Origin: Sphingobacterium tenebrionis
GTDB lineage: Bacteria > Bacteroidota > Bacteroidia > Sphingobacteriales > Sphingobacteriaceae
Length of the DNA: 64,000 nucleotides
Direction: 5' to 3'
NCBI RefSeq assembly: GCF_037126265.1
Contig: NZ_JAYLLN010000021.1
Span: 1-64,000 of the forward strand
A model generated the notes under the pieces. It was not told the DNA's origin, ran no database searches, and was given only the letters and a program-made list of their open reading frames with translations. This document shows, in pieces, positions 42,270-51,527 of this stretch. The stretch's first letter is position 1, and each line of letters opens with the position of its first letter. Made by a program: the position numbers and the translations under genes.

Positions 42270-43898
42270 TTAGTTCATTTGAATTACTTTTTTACATCTT
42301 AAAGCCACTTTCTCATCATGAGTAACAAAAATCATGATCTTTTCTTTTGCATATTTCATCAAATTATCAAGCAGTCGATTAGATGTTTCTTCGTCCAATG
42401 CAGATGTTGCTTCATCAAAAAGCCAAATGTCGCAATCTCTTAAAATGGCTCTAGCGATAGCGATTCGTTGTGCCTGTCCTTCGGATAAGCCATAGCTTTG
42501 TTCGCCAATTTTGGTATGTAGTCCTTCAGGAAGCTGAAAAACAAAATCAGCGCAAGCGTGATTTAATGCATTGATCATTTGCTCTTCGGTTATGGATTTA
42601 TTGATAATCCTTAAATTATCATAAATGCTACCTGAAAATAAGGTATTACCTTGAGGTACATAGGAAAAGTTCAATTTATGCGAACTGTTCAAGTCCTTTA
42701 CATCCCCAGTTTTATGTTCCAATATAATTCTTCCTTTAACAGGCTTTATCAAGTTTAATAATAGTCTTATTAATGTTGTTTTGCCTTTACCACTTGCTCC
42801 TACAATAGCAACCGGCTCCCCAGCTTTCATATCCACATTAAGTTTATGTATCACATCCTGATGCTCGTAAGCAAAGGTTACATTTTCAAACCGTATAGAA
42901 TTAATTTCTTTTGCAAAATGGTTATTGGAAGTTTCAACCTGTTCAATAAGATCAATTTCCATTAATCGATCTGCTGAAGTACGAAATCGGATGAAAGCAG
43001 GAAAAAACGTAATCAATGATAAAATAGGTGATTGAATGCGCCCAACCAATTGTAAAAACGCAGTCATAGTTCCAAAAGTAATTTCATTTTGGTGCAATCG
43101 ATAAATTCCCCAGATAAAGGCAGTTAGGTAACCTACATTAATGGCTACTTTCATCATGGTTTGGGTTAATAGATTGAAATTCAATTGTTTAAGTTTTAAA
43201 CCTAACGAATTTTGCTGTGCAGATTCCATGATGAAATGGCGGGCTGCAAATATACTTAGGGACTGGATTAAACCCCTGTTCCTTAAATTTTCCTGCATAA
43301 TATTTCCAACCTCACTCTCCGATTGTTTAACATTATAGTTTAATTGGCGAAGTCGCTTAAAATATATTTTGGAAAATAAAAACAAGGGAGAAATAGCTAT
43401 AATCATGATGGCTAGCATAGGATCAATTACCCATAAGAAAATGAAAGTAGCTATCAATTTTAAGGTAGTTACAATAAAGTTAACTCCAGCATGACTGATC
43501 ATCTGAACAACTTCATTACAATCGTTTGTAATTCGAACCATCACATCACCAGTAAACCATTGTTTTAGTACCTGCCAAACTGCATTCAATTGTTTAGCAA
43601 CAATTTGGTTCTGAATCCTTAAGGTAAATTTCAGTTGGGTTTTCTGGTTTATATAAGTCGCGATCAATTTAGCAACTATACCCGCAAAAACGCTTCCTAC
43701 CACTAAAAATATATGTAATCTTAAATCCCCTGGTATTACATTTAATGCAATGTCTACCGACTTTTTCGAATAATAAACAAAGAGCAATGAAAAGACAATA
43801 CTGCTTAATTCTAGTAAAAAATAAACAAATATCTGCGCATGGAAACCTTTTGCAAAGTTCCACGCCCAATTGATCTGTCTTTTAATGGAATAATTCAT
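42270..43898 (-). CDS. ABC exporter (fused membrane and ATPase domains)
   Basis: 542 residues: six TM helices (about 15-310) and an ATPase domain (about 335-540). Walker A reads GASGKGKT, signature LSEGQAQR (Glu in place of the second Gly), Walker B WLFDEATSALDEE and H-loop THD. There is no N-terminal C39 peptidase domain, so cleavage of a leader would have to come from another protein, and an S24/S26-type peptidase is encoded in the same block. It overlaps the nucleotidyltransferase gene by four bases. Export of a modified peptide or a glycan precursor are the main options. Confidence 0.85.
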   Translation of the reverse strand: MNYSIKRQINWAWNFAKGFHAQIFVYFLLELSSIVFSLLFVYYSKKSVDIALNVIPGDLRLHIFLVVGSVFAGIVAKLIATYINQKTQLKFTLRIQNQIVAKQLNAVWQVLKQWFTGDVMVRITNDCNEVVQMISHAGVNFIVTTLKLIATFIFLWVIDPMLAIMIIAISPLFLFSKIYFKRLRQLNYNVKQSESEVGNIMQENLRNRGLIQSLSIFAARHFIMESAQQNSLGLKLKQLNFNLLTQTMMKVAINVGYLTAFIWGIYRLHQNEITFGTMTAFLQLVGRIQSPILSLITFFPAFIRFRTSADRLMEIDLIEQVETSNNHFAKEINSIRFENVTFAYEHQDVIHKLNVDMKAGEPVAIVGASGKGKTTLIRLLLNLIKPVKGRIILEHKTGDVKDLNSSHKLNFSYVPQGNTLFSGSIYDNLRIINKSITEEQMINALNHACADFVFQLPEGLHTKIGEQSYGLSEGQAQRIAIARAILRDCDIWLFDEATSALDEETSNRLLDNLMKYAKEKIMIFVTHDEKVALRCKKVIQMN

Positions 43899-45004
43899 TC
43901 TTTATGTCCAATTAATCTATCACGTGTTTTAAAAATTGGAAACCAAAAGGCTTCTGCAGGGGCATATTTTTTAGCATTCAAAAGATGAGGTACTACCCGT
44001 TCCAAAGCATTGTTTCGTTGTCTATTTTCTTTTAAATTATCCGAGTGTTGAGCATATCGTGTATCATGGAAACCAAAATTACCAGCTATAAGCACATCAT
44101 TTAATAACCATTTGGCATCTTGCTCAGGATGATTCTCAAATGGAAGAAAATTTTTGGATAATCCTAAATATTGAATAAGCAGGTTATTAACCATATACAT
44201 CCAATCCAATATTCCTAATTTTTTATAATGTGCCTGAAGCTTTAATTTATCAATTTCGCTTATTGATTTTTTATATAACCTTGCCACATCACAGAATTGC
44301 CGTAAGCCAATTCCAAAACCCAAATAATGTTTTAAAATATGGGAATTGGTCTGAATATGTGCCAATGTCCAGGATATACCATTAATGGTCTTTTCCTGAA
44401 TTTTTAATTTCCTATAAAATCCCTTTTCAGCATTTATCAATTTTTTGATATAACGCTGTTTAAATGGATTTAAGATATCCATCATTTTGGTATGGTGCTC
44501 CACTTCACATGATTTCCATAGGTAGATTGAACTGTTCAATGCACCGGTATTTACTTGGATGTTTTTTGATCTTATTAAAGCATTAGCCCGTTTAAAATCT
44601 TTAATAGAATCAAAATATAGATCAATATCTCCACTGCTTCTCAATAAAGGTTTTTCATAAAGACTCGCTAAACTTAACCCTTTCAGCAAGGTAAAAGGAA
44701 TGTCCTCTTCTTTAAAGATATCATCAATTTGAACCAATATTTCGGCCATCAATTTATTTTGTCTTTCAATTTGTTCTACCCTCACAGTCCATCGAAGTTG
44801 AAAGATTTTATGTGGTAAAAAAGCTGGAGGTAATTTCAACATTCCTTCATAAACAATTCCCTCAACAGTTTGTGCCATGGAGATGCTGTATAGGTTTTTC
44901 CATTCCTCCTTATCTAAAGGAAAGATGGAAAGATCGTCAATTGGACTATCCCAAAGTCCAGATCTTAATAAAGTGAGAAATGCCTGTTGTACCTTATTTA
45001 ACAT
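43895..45004 (-). CDS. Nucleotidyltransferase family protein (NTP_transf_5 type)
   Basis: 369 residues. The catalytic motif is FTLLKGLSLA (104-113) with LRSSGDIDLYF (121-131); the aspartates D126 and D128 would bind metal. Beyond residue 140 is a helical region with no further motif. Members of this family stand beside PqqD- and HprK-like genes, and one acts on the phosphate added to a lasso peptide in a Bacillus system (recalled, not checked). It starts at the last base of the PqqD-like gene stop, so the two are coupled. The donor and acceptor are unknown. Confidence 0.82.
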   Translation of the reverse strand: MLNKVQQAFLTLLRSGLWDSPIDDLSIFPLDKEEWKNLYSISMAQTVEGIVYEGMLKLPPAFLPHKIFQLRWTVRVEQIERQNKLMAEILVQIDDIFKEEDIPFTLLKGLSLASLYEKPLLRSSGDIDLYFDSIKDFKRANALIRSKNIQVNTGALNSSIYLWKSCEVEHHTKMMDILNPFKQRYIKKLINAEKGFYRKLKIQEKTINGISWTLAHIQTNSHILKHYLGFGIGLRQFCDVARLYKKSISEIDKLKLQAHYKKLGILDWMYMVNNLLIQYLGLSKNFLPFENHPEQDAKWLLNDVLIAGNFGFHDTRYAQHSDNLKENRQRNNALERVVPHLLNAKKYAPAEAFWFPIFKTRDRLIGHKE

Positions 45005-45285
45005 TAATCTTCTGCCAACAAATTATTCTTTTTAAAAATGGCAATTAAATTTTCAGCATCAGCTTCAACCGTTTTGTGATCATTATCAGAGAGTTCGTAT
45101 TCTTCCATCAACAATTTAACCACATCATCAACAGTGAAATCTGTATTCTTAAGCGAATTCCACAGCCAAGCTGCAGTTTCATTCAAGGTATACACCTTAG
45201 AGAAATCCATCATGCCCTGATCAGGTTCTATAATCACATAATCCTCCCCTACCTGCCTTACTTCTAAGTCCTTACGTAACCTCAT
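45004..45285 (-). CDS. PqqD-family peptide-binding chaperone-like protein
   Basis: 93 residues with the winged-helix-like PqqD pattern: a strand-rich start (VRQVGEDYVIIEPDQGMMDF, 9-28), the core YTLNETAAWLWNSL (32-45) and a C-terminal helical part. PqqD-type domains bind the leader of ribosomally made peptides and present it to modifying enzymes. Here the partner enzymes would be the kinase and nucleotidyltransferase. It begins 24 bases after the peptidase gene and overlaps the nucleotidyltransferase gene by one base. No precursor gene was found nearby. Confidence 0.85.
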   Translation of the reverse strand: MRLRKDLEVRQVGEDYVIIEPDQGMMDFSKVYTLNETAAWLWNSLKNTDFTVDDVVKLLMEEYELSDNDHKTVEADAENLIAIFKKNNLLAED

Positions 45286-45309
45286 GTATATCTAAATATA
45301 ATTCTACTT

Positions 45310-45774
45310 CTACTTAATCTTAAATATTTTATAAACAAAAATCCTAAATGGTCGAGCTAGAAACCAAAACATCGCAGCTATTTTAGAAGATGCAGTTTGT
45401 AAATTGATTTGTTTTCCATTTCTAATCACTACTTCAACCGATGCAAACACTTCCTCTTTAAATATTTGCTCTATTTGAGCTAAATTACCATCTCCAGCCA
45501 TCCATATTAAATTATTTTTAATACGGATAATCCTATGCATGACATAGCCAGATTTTGTATCTGCTAAAACAATGTGCCCAATTTTTAAATCCCTTTCCTG
45601 AATAGGCTTAAGAATTATCCTTTCACCTGGTTTAAGAAATGGTCGCATACTTCCTCCTACTACTGTAATCTGAACTGGTTTGCCCTCTTTTAATAAAGGC
45701 TTGACCTGTTCAAAAAAGAGCTCATTCTTAATACGGAGGACGCTAGGATCATTGTTTTCGTATGAATTATGCAT
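45310..45774 (-). CDS. S24/S26-family peptidase (signal-peptidase-like)
   Basis: 154 residues. The catalytic serine is S42 in VGGSMRPFLKPGE. In place of the KR of bacterial signal peptidase I there is YVMHRI with H80, the Ser/His form known from SipW and the eukaryotic signal peptidase. AGDGN (93-97) corresponds to the conserved GDN box. A hydrophobic stretch near the C-terminus (about 128-147) may place it at the membrane. It is the first gene of the five-gene block and follows the largest gap (106 bases) in this part of the operon. Confidence 0.82.
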   Translation of the reverse strand: MHNSYENNDPSVLRIKNELFFEQVKPLLKEGKPVQITVVGGSMRPFLKPGERIILKPIQERDLKIGHIVLADTKSGYVMHRIIRIKNNLIWMAGDGNLAQIEQIFKEEVFASVEVVIRNGKQINLQTASSKIAAMFWFLARPFRIFVYKIFKIK

Positions 45775-45880
45775 AGTAGAAAGGCAAAATTAATAATTAA
45801 TTAAAATAAGGAATATGCTTCTCGAATGTAAACGGCTAAAAATTATTATTTGTAGCTAATTTATGATTTCAGAGGCAATT
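45775..45880. other. 106-base gap before the peptidase gene
   Basis: The largest gap in the exopolysaccharide operon, AT-rich, with no reading frame that could encode a precursor peptide. A minus-strand TAATTTTG (plus-strand 45785-45792) matches the -7 consensus but has no -33 partner and is only ten bases before the ATG. An internal promoter is therefore possible but weakly supported. Confidence 0.45.
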
Positions 45881-46990
45881 TTAAAGACTTTTATAGATGG
45901 TAATAGTCTTATCAATCATTTTATCTAAAGTAAAATTTTGTTGAAAGCGTTCTGATGCGCCTTTACTCAATCGGTCGTAAAATTCTTTATTTTCGCCTAA
46001 CCTTAATATAGCATTCCTAAAATCATCAACATTTTCTATTGGAACTGTTAATCCAGAAACCTCATGTTCATTAACCCAGCTAACACCAGAACCAGGAATT
46101 CTAGTGGAGATAACAGGCTTACCTAAAGACATGGCTTCGATCTGTACGATAGCAAATGCTTCCGTTTTAATAGTCGAACTTAAACAAAAAATATCACAAG
46201 CTTTAAAATAGTTGGGTACATCTTCGTCTGCTATAAATCCTAAAAAAGTAATTTTATCTTGTAGATTTAAAGCTTTTACTTGATTCTCTAGCTGTTCTCT
46301 TAATGGCCCGATTCCACCAATGAGTAAATGGTAAGAATCATCCAAACCCTGGATTGCATCTATTAAAAAGGGATATCCCTTATATTCGACCAGACGACCA
46401 AGCGCAAATAAAATTTTTTTGCCTGCAAATCTTCCTATTATCAAGTTTGCTTTTGTAGAATCGGTTAACAAAGGTTCAACTCCAATAGGGATATGAGCAA
46501 TTTTTTCTTGAACTTTGGTTAAGAACTGAGACTCTTTTACATAAATTGGACTCGTACCTACTATCAAATCTGCTCTTTTGATCAACCAATCCTGAAGCGG
46601 TTTATATAGCTTCAGCAAGGTTTTTTGTTTCAGGATGTCACTATGCCAGTGCAATACTACTTTTCCTTTAAAACCTGCTAAAAACAGGCTTAAAGTTGCC
46701 ATAGGATCTGGATGATGGATATGAATGACATCATATTGGTTAGCAATACTTCTAAGCTTGCTAATCATCTTTGGTGCCAACATGGTAGCAGCAACTTTAA
46801 TTTGCGTGGAGACAACGAATAACTTGGCATATTGATTTATAACTATATCTGTTTCCGGAAAATTTTCAGTGGAAGCACATAACATGTCACAGTGAATTTC
46901 CCTTTCGGATAGTCCTAACATGAGATCATACATGACTTTCTCCACTCCGCCACGAATGGGATAAAACTTTCCTACTTGTAATATCTTCAT
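45881..46990 (-). CDS. Glycosyltransferase family 4
   Basis: 369 residues of GT-B fold. The N-domain starts KILQVGKFYPIRGGVEKVM; the C-domain has ALGRLVEYKGYPFLIDAI (about 200) and the EX7E motif in EAFAIVQIEAMSLGKPVIS (about 285-300). It adds one sugar of the repeat unit on the cytoplasmic side. Sugar specificity cannot be read. ATGA overlap with the upstream acyltransferase gene. Confidence 0.9.
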   Translation of the reverse strand: MKILQVGKFYPIRGGVEKVMYDLMLGLSEREIHCDMLCASTENFPETDIVINQYAKLFVVSTQIKVAATMLAPKMISKLRSIANQYDVIHIHHPDPMATLSLFLAGFKGKVVLHWHSDILKQKTLLKLYKPLQDWLIKRADLIVGTSPIYVKESQFLTKVQEKIAHIPIGVEPLLTDSTKANLIIGRFAGKKILFALGRLVEYKGYPFLIDAIQGLDDSYHLLIGGIGPLREQLENQVKALNLQDKITFLGFIADEDVPNYFKACDIFCLSSTIKTEAFAIVQIEAMSLGKPVISTRIPGSGVSWVNEHEVSGLTVPIENVDDFRNAILRLGENKEFYDRLSKGASERFQQNFTLDKMIDKTITIYKSL

Positions 46991-47988
46991 TTTTTGAGCG
47001 TATAAATGTAATTAAAAAGCTTATGAAATAAGGTTGCCAGAAAAATTGTTGATAATATAGAAACTCCTAAATAAAGCCAATTATTCTGTATAAAAATATG
47101 GTTACCTCGGAGTATAAAGTATAGAACTCCGTGGATAAGGTAAGTTTCATAAGAAATCTTCCCCAAGAAATTAAATATGCTACCCTTTGATAATCCAGAA
47201 TAACTTAAAAGAATGACGACTGCTAATACTATAAAAACATATGAGAAGATATATAAAAACTCGATTTTAAAAAACGCGAAAATAAAGGCCAATCCTAAAC
47301 AGATTGGGACAAATAAAATATTACCAAATTTTGTTCTGCTCCATCCGATTAATCGTGATTCTTGGGCTTGAAATAACATACCGAAAGGAAATGCAAGGTT
47401 AGACACCCACCAAGCACGATCGAATCCTTTTTGATAAAGGAGATATGAAATAATCAATGAAATGGAAAACATACTGATTATTTTAATTTTCAGGGACCAT
47501 TTTGTGCTGAAAACCACAAAAAATACTAGATAAAAAATCAAAATAATATATGCAAACCAAGAATAAGGTAAGGGGGTTAATCCGATCCAAAGATTTTGGA
47601 ATATTTCTAGATTGAATATTCCTTTATCAAGAAATTGAGTGAATAAAAAAAAGAAGGTGATGACCAATAATGGTAAAATAATTTTCCATAATCTCTTGCC
47701 TAAAAAACCTTGAAGATAAGATTGTTCTTTTTTTCGGTAAGAAGCCATTAATCCATATCCCGAAATAAAAAAGAATAGGGCTACTTTGGTTCCTGCCCAT
47801 TTTGTGATAGTCAAAAACAAAGGCATTTCAGCATGGAAATTGAGATGGCTCAGGACAATCAATATACTTAATATTCCTTTGAAACTGTTGGATTGTTCAA
47901 TGGTGAATGGTACATATTTCTTTTTCCACAATGAAATGGATAATAGATATAATATTCCAATAATTGCTATGAAAGAAATAGAATTCAT
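46987..47988 (-). CDS. Acyltransferase-3 family membrane protein
   Basis: 333 residues with about ten hydrophobic segments. The Acyltransferase_3 start is FKGILSILIVLSHLNFHAEM (37-56), where the conserved histidine after the first TM is followed by ALFFFISGYGLMASYRKK. It probably transfers an acetyl or similar group onto the exopolysaccharide in the inner membrane. A second member of the family is encoded at 52520-53623. Confidence 0.87.
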   Translation of the reverse strand: MNSISFIAIIGILYLLSISLWKKKYVPFTIEQSNSFKGILSILIVLSHLNFHAEMPLFLTITKWAGTKVALFFFISGYGLMASYRKKEQSYLQGFLGKRLWKIILPLLVITFFFLFTQFLDKGIFNLEIFQNLWIGLTPLPYSWFAYIILIFYLVFFVVFSTKWSLKIKIISMFSISLIISYLLYQKGFDRAWWVSNLAFPFGMLFQAQESRLIGWSRTKFGNILFVPICLGLAFIFAFFKIEFLYIFSYVFIVLAVVILLSYSGLSKGSIFNFLGKISYETYLIHGVLYFILRGNHIFIQNNWLYLGVSILSTIFLATLFHKLFNYIYTLKK

Positions 47989-47998
47989 TTAATTTCCC

Positions 47999-49102
47999 TT
48001 AATTCAATAATAGTTGAAATAACTGCAACCAATTCGTTGCTTTTGGTTCTTTAATTTCAATAGATGGAACGGCTTTTAATTGGTGGAAATCTCCTTCAAT
48101 TAATTCTTTCATTAAAATGGCTAATTGTTGTTCATCATCTGGATGGAAGAATGCTGTTAATTGGCTGTCCTGCGCTGTTTCATGTGCATATGGTAAATCT
48201 GCCAAAAGCATAGGCTTATTAGAAATTTTAAATTCAGAAATCGGCAATCCCCATGATTCAATTTTGGAAGGAAAAATCAAACAATCAGTTTTGTTATAAC
48301 ATTCCATTAACATACCTTTTGGAATAAAGCTCATGAAGTCAATTTGTGCTATATTTTTCCAATTTTTATACAACCATTCGGCATATTTATTTTCATTTCC
48401 CTTTACGGTAATTTTAACCTTAAAATCTGTAATATGGTATTTTTCAATCAATATTTTTGAAGCTTTGCATATTACTTCAAAATTCTTATGGCTGTTCGGT
48501 GAGCCTGCAAATAAAAAGCTTTTAACTTTTTGTATTTTGGAATTTGACTGAATTGCATGTTGCAAGTCCATATCTGGAGGGGAAACAATAATTCGTTTCT
48601 CGTTGAGATCAAACATTTGAGACAATGCTTTTCTAAACCATTCTTGTTGTACGACCAAATAATGGTTCTGATGGATATTTGTTTTATAAATGTATTTGGT
48701 CATCAAAGCAAAGAGAACAATTTTTGGCGCAAATATTACATCATGCATTTTCCAACGATAAAAGGAAAAAGAATTGTGGCAATAAACGGCCTGACGTTCC
48801 GCTTTTACGGTAGGGCTTGTATCATGTAATGAAAACCATAAATAAACAGGACCAATTTCTTTGGAAATACGGTTCATGGAAACATATTCGTACCATAATC
48901 TATTTGTCCATCTTTTTTTTGGCCAGGTGGTCTCTATATACTCAATATTAGGAAAATCTGCCAACTCCCGTTTAAAAACAATAGCTGTCACATGATAACC
49001 ATGCTTAGGTGCAAAATCAGATAGAAATGCTAAACAATCTCTTAAAATAGCTAATGTACCAGCTTCCACTAAATTAACAGCAGATATGACAATCTTTTTC
49101 AT
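47999..49102 (-). CDS. Glycosyltransferase (GT4-like)
   Basis: 367 residues of GT-B fold with a divergent N-domain (AVNLVEAGTLAILRDCLAFL). The C-domain shows FLFAGSPNSHKNFEVICKA (about 197) and FPSKIESWGLPISEFKISN (about 290-308), a typical EX7E-type nucleotide-sugar site. It overlaps the next upstream gene by four bases. Its position in the repeat-unit assembly is unknown. Confidence 0.85.
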   Translation of the reverse strand: MKKIVISAVNLVEAGTLAILRDCLAFLSDFAPKHGYHVTAIVFKRELADFPNIEYIETTWPKKRWTNRLWYEYVSMNRISKEIGPVYLWFSLHDTSPTVKAERQAVYCHNSFSFYRWKMHDVIFAPKIVLFALMTKYIYKTNIHQNHYLVVQQEWFRKALSQMFDLNEKRIIVSPPDMDLQHAIQSNSKIQKVKSFLFAGSPNSHKNFEVICKASKILIEKYHITDFKVKITVKGNENKYAEWLYKNWKNIAQIDFMSFIPKGMLMECYNKTDCLIFPSKIESWGLPISEFKISNKPMLLADLPYAHETAQDSQLTAFFHPDDEQQLAILMKELIEGDFHQLKAVPSIEIKEPKATNWLQLFQLLLN

Positions 49103-50232
49103 TTTTTAGCAGTTAATTCAGTAAAAAGGTTTATCCATTTTTCCATGACGCGATCCTCGGAATAATTAGTTGAATTTTCAAATGCCTTTCTACCCATTTC
49201 CCTTCTCCTATTTTCGCTATTCATTAATTCCAATAGTCGTTTTGCAAATAACGTTTCATTCTCCTCTGGAATTAAAAATCCATTTTCTCCATCAGTTATA
49301 ATATCTTTCGGTCCACATTTACAAGCATAGGCGACCATAGGTAGACCACAGGCTTGTGCTTCTAACAAAGCCATAGGTAAACCTTCATACCTTGATGTTA
49401 ATGCGATGATGGAACTATTAAGATATTCTTTCTCAATATTCTTAACTGGTCTTTCCAATGATACGCTATGTTGCAATTGAGCATCATTTATCTGTTGTTG
49501 TAGTTCACTTTCTAACGGACCTGAACCAAAAATCTTCAGTTTCCAATCTGGGTTCTGTTTATCCACTCTTTCCCAAATCCGTATTAAAGAATCGAAATGC
49601 TTTTGAAAATCATATCTTCCTACTGCTATTACTTGTTTGATATTTAATTCAGCCAAGCTATTGGGTGTAAAACTATTTGCATTTGGTATTACGAGAATAT
49701 TGTTCAATGCACCCCAATAATTTTTGTCCTCTTCGGTTAATACTACAAATCGATCAAATAGTTTAATGGTTTTTAGATCCTGTTTACTGCGCCATCTATC
49801 TACCAAGTTCCAAAGGCCTCCTCTTCCATATTGGATTCGTTTAAATCTCGAAAAATGAATTTCTGCTATTTTCTTACTTCCGTCTTTGATTTTTAAAATG
49901 ATAGCTGCATCATGATCGAATAAGGATATGGTAATATCTGGTTTAATTTTTTGAAGAACCTTTTCTAAAGATGCTTTATGTTTTCGTTGTTTGCGTGGAA
50001 AATCTAATATTTTGGTCATTAGACCTTGGTTATTATTTTCCGTATAATTTATATGAAGATCAATTTGGTCAATTTGTTCATTAAGTTGAAAATAGGGTTT
50101 TCTACCGAGTTGATCAGTGGTAATTATTGTTATTTGGTGGCCTAATTTACTCAAATAATTGGCTTTATTGGCCAATACTCTTTCCATCCCACCCGAATTA
50201 AACGTACCGAGGATACAATAGACTATTTTCAT
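49099..50232 (-). CDS. Glycosyltransferase family 4
   Basis: 377 residues, GT-B fold. GTFNSGGMERVLANKANYLSKLG at the N-terminus, AVGRYDFQKHFDSLIRIW (about 205) and RYEGLPMALLEAQACGLPMV (about 283-302) at the C-domain. The N-terminus resembles GalNAc or galactosyl transferases of capsule loci. Its start lies 35 bases inside the end of the Wzy gene. Confidence 0.9.
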   Translation of the reverse strand: MKIVYCILGTFNSGGMERVLANKANYLSKLGHQITIITTDQLGRKPYFQLNEQIDQIDLHINYTENNNQGLMTKILDFPRKQRKHKASLEKVLQKIKPDITISLFDHDAAIILKIKDGSKKIAEIHFSRFKRIQYGRGGLWNLVDRWRSKQDLKTIKLFDRFVVLTEEDKNYWGALNNILVIPNANSFTPNSLAELNIKQVIAVGRYDFQKHFDSLIRIWERVDKQNPDWKLKIFGSGPLESELQQQINDAQLQHSVSLERPVKNIEKEYLNSSIIALTSRYEGLPMALLEAQACGLPMVAYACKCGPKDIITDGENGFLIPEENETLFAKRLLELMNSENRRREMGRKAFENSTNYSEDRVMEKWINLFTELTAKK

Positions 50233-51514
50233 CTAATTTTTCATTATTACCTATGACATCCAATTCTTCAACCTCATTTTCTTCATCGTCTGAAAACGTA
50301 TCTAGGCAATAAAACAAGGCATAAATAAAGAAAATATCCGTTGCCACCTTAACCCAGAAAATAAAGGTTAATACCAAGAAAATAAGAAACATCATCCAAT
50401 ATTTTGGATAGCGATTCATAAAATATAGTGCGTTAAAAACAAATAGAAAAGCAAAAACAGAAAAGCCAATTAATCCACAATAAAGAATAAAACGACAATA
50501 GCCGATATCTGTACTGAATTCATATAAACCAAATTTTCCTGATCCTATAAGCCAGGTTTTTTGGTCTTCTGGCCATATCCACATTTCTCTATTTAATTTG
50601 TCGGTAGATCCCGTTCTCCATTCCCCATGTTCTATCCAATTAAAAAAACCTTCGAATGCGAATCGCATTTGATCATAGAATTCTTTATTGTTATTGTATA
50701 GATAGACGGAAATAAATATGGCAAGAACTAAGAGAAATCCAAATAGAATCCCAAGTTTTATAGATTCCATTTTAACAATACTTCTAAACAAACCAGATCC
50801 TACAAAAAAATAGATCAATGAACTAGATACCCCAAGAATAGTTGTACGAGCAATCGCATTACCAATTACAGAAATGGTAAAAAAAGCAATCAATAACATG
50901 GCAATATACCATGAATTTTCTCGCGTTTTAATACTATTATTTAAGGATGATGTTATCAATACAAGGACAAGAGAAAACCGGACCCCTGCAGAATCAAGAG
51001 CAGCCCCTATTCCATATAAACGATTTACTTCATCAAAAAAATCCTGGCCTTGATTTACAATACTATCTACCAACAATTTAAAAGCAGGAATATTATCAAT
51101 CATTAAAGCAGCAACACATTGAAAAAAACATACAGCAGCCAAATAATTTGTTAGGATCCTTAAGGAAGCAATTTCATGAACTATTCTAATAATATAACAG
51201 ACCGCAAAAGCTCCAAAAAACCAAACAGAGAAGCTTACAATATAACTTGCATAGGAGTAATCTGTCGTATTATTTATATCAGTAGAATAATAGCAAATAA
51301 AAGAAAATAATAAAGATATAATAATGGAAATAAGCAACCCTCTACTTACAGTTAAATTCTGTGTTTTCAACCAGTTCAAACCAGCAAAACCAATACCTAA
51401 AACGCCCAACATCATCTTTGTATTGAGACTAGCAGGTAGAAAAGTAAAGCTTATTGGAAAAAAATAAAAGCTAACTATAACCGCAATAAATATGTAAGAT
51501 ATTATTTTGAACAT
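50198..51514 (-). CDS. wzy: Wzy-like O-antigen/exopolysaccharide polymerase
   Basis: 438-residue membrane protein with about eleven hydrophobic segments and a large periplasmic loop (about 285-335) rich in charged and aromatic residues (RTGSTDKLNREMWIWPEDQK), as in Wzy polymerases. There is little sequence conservation in this class, so the call rests on topology and on the position among glycosyltransferases. The acidic tail (DDEENEVEELD) is cytoplasmic. The ATG at 51514 is taken; a TTG lies 12 bases upstream. WaaL-type ligase is an alternative. Confidence 0.75.
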   Translation of the reverse strand: MFKIISYIFIAVIVSFYFFPISFTFLPASLNTKMMLGVLGIGFAGLNWLKTQNLTVSRGLLISIIISLLFSFICYYSTDINNTTDYSYASYIVSFSVWFFGAFAVCYIIRIVHEIASLRILTNYLAAVCFFQCVAALMIDNIPAFKLLVDSIVNQGQDFFDEVNRLYGIGAALDSAGVRFSLVLVLITSSLNNSIKTRENSWYIAMLLIAFFTISVIGNAIARTTILGVSSSLIYFFVGSGLFRSIVKMESIKLGILFGFLLVLAIFISVYLYNNNKEFYDQMRFAFEGFFNWIEHGEWRTGSTDKLNREMWIWPEDQKTWLIGSGKFGLYEFSTDIGYCRFILYCGLIGFSVFAFLFVFNALYFMNRYPKYWMMFLIFLVLTFIFWVKVATDIFFIYALFYCLDTFSDDEENEVEELDVIGNNEKLDENSLLYPRYV

Positions 51515-51527
51515 TTTATAAATCAAG

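Noticed and set aside
41359..45774. A complete lasso peptide cluster
   Set aside because: No asparagine-synthetase-like cyclase, no transglutaminase-like leader protease and no precursor gene is present, so only accessory parts of such a pathway can be claimed.
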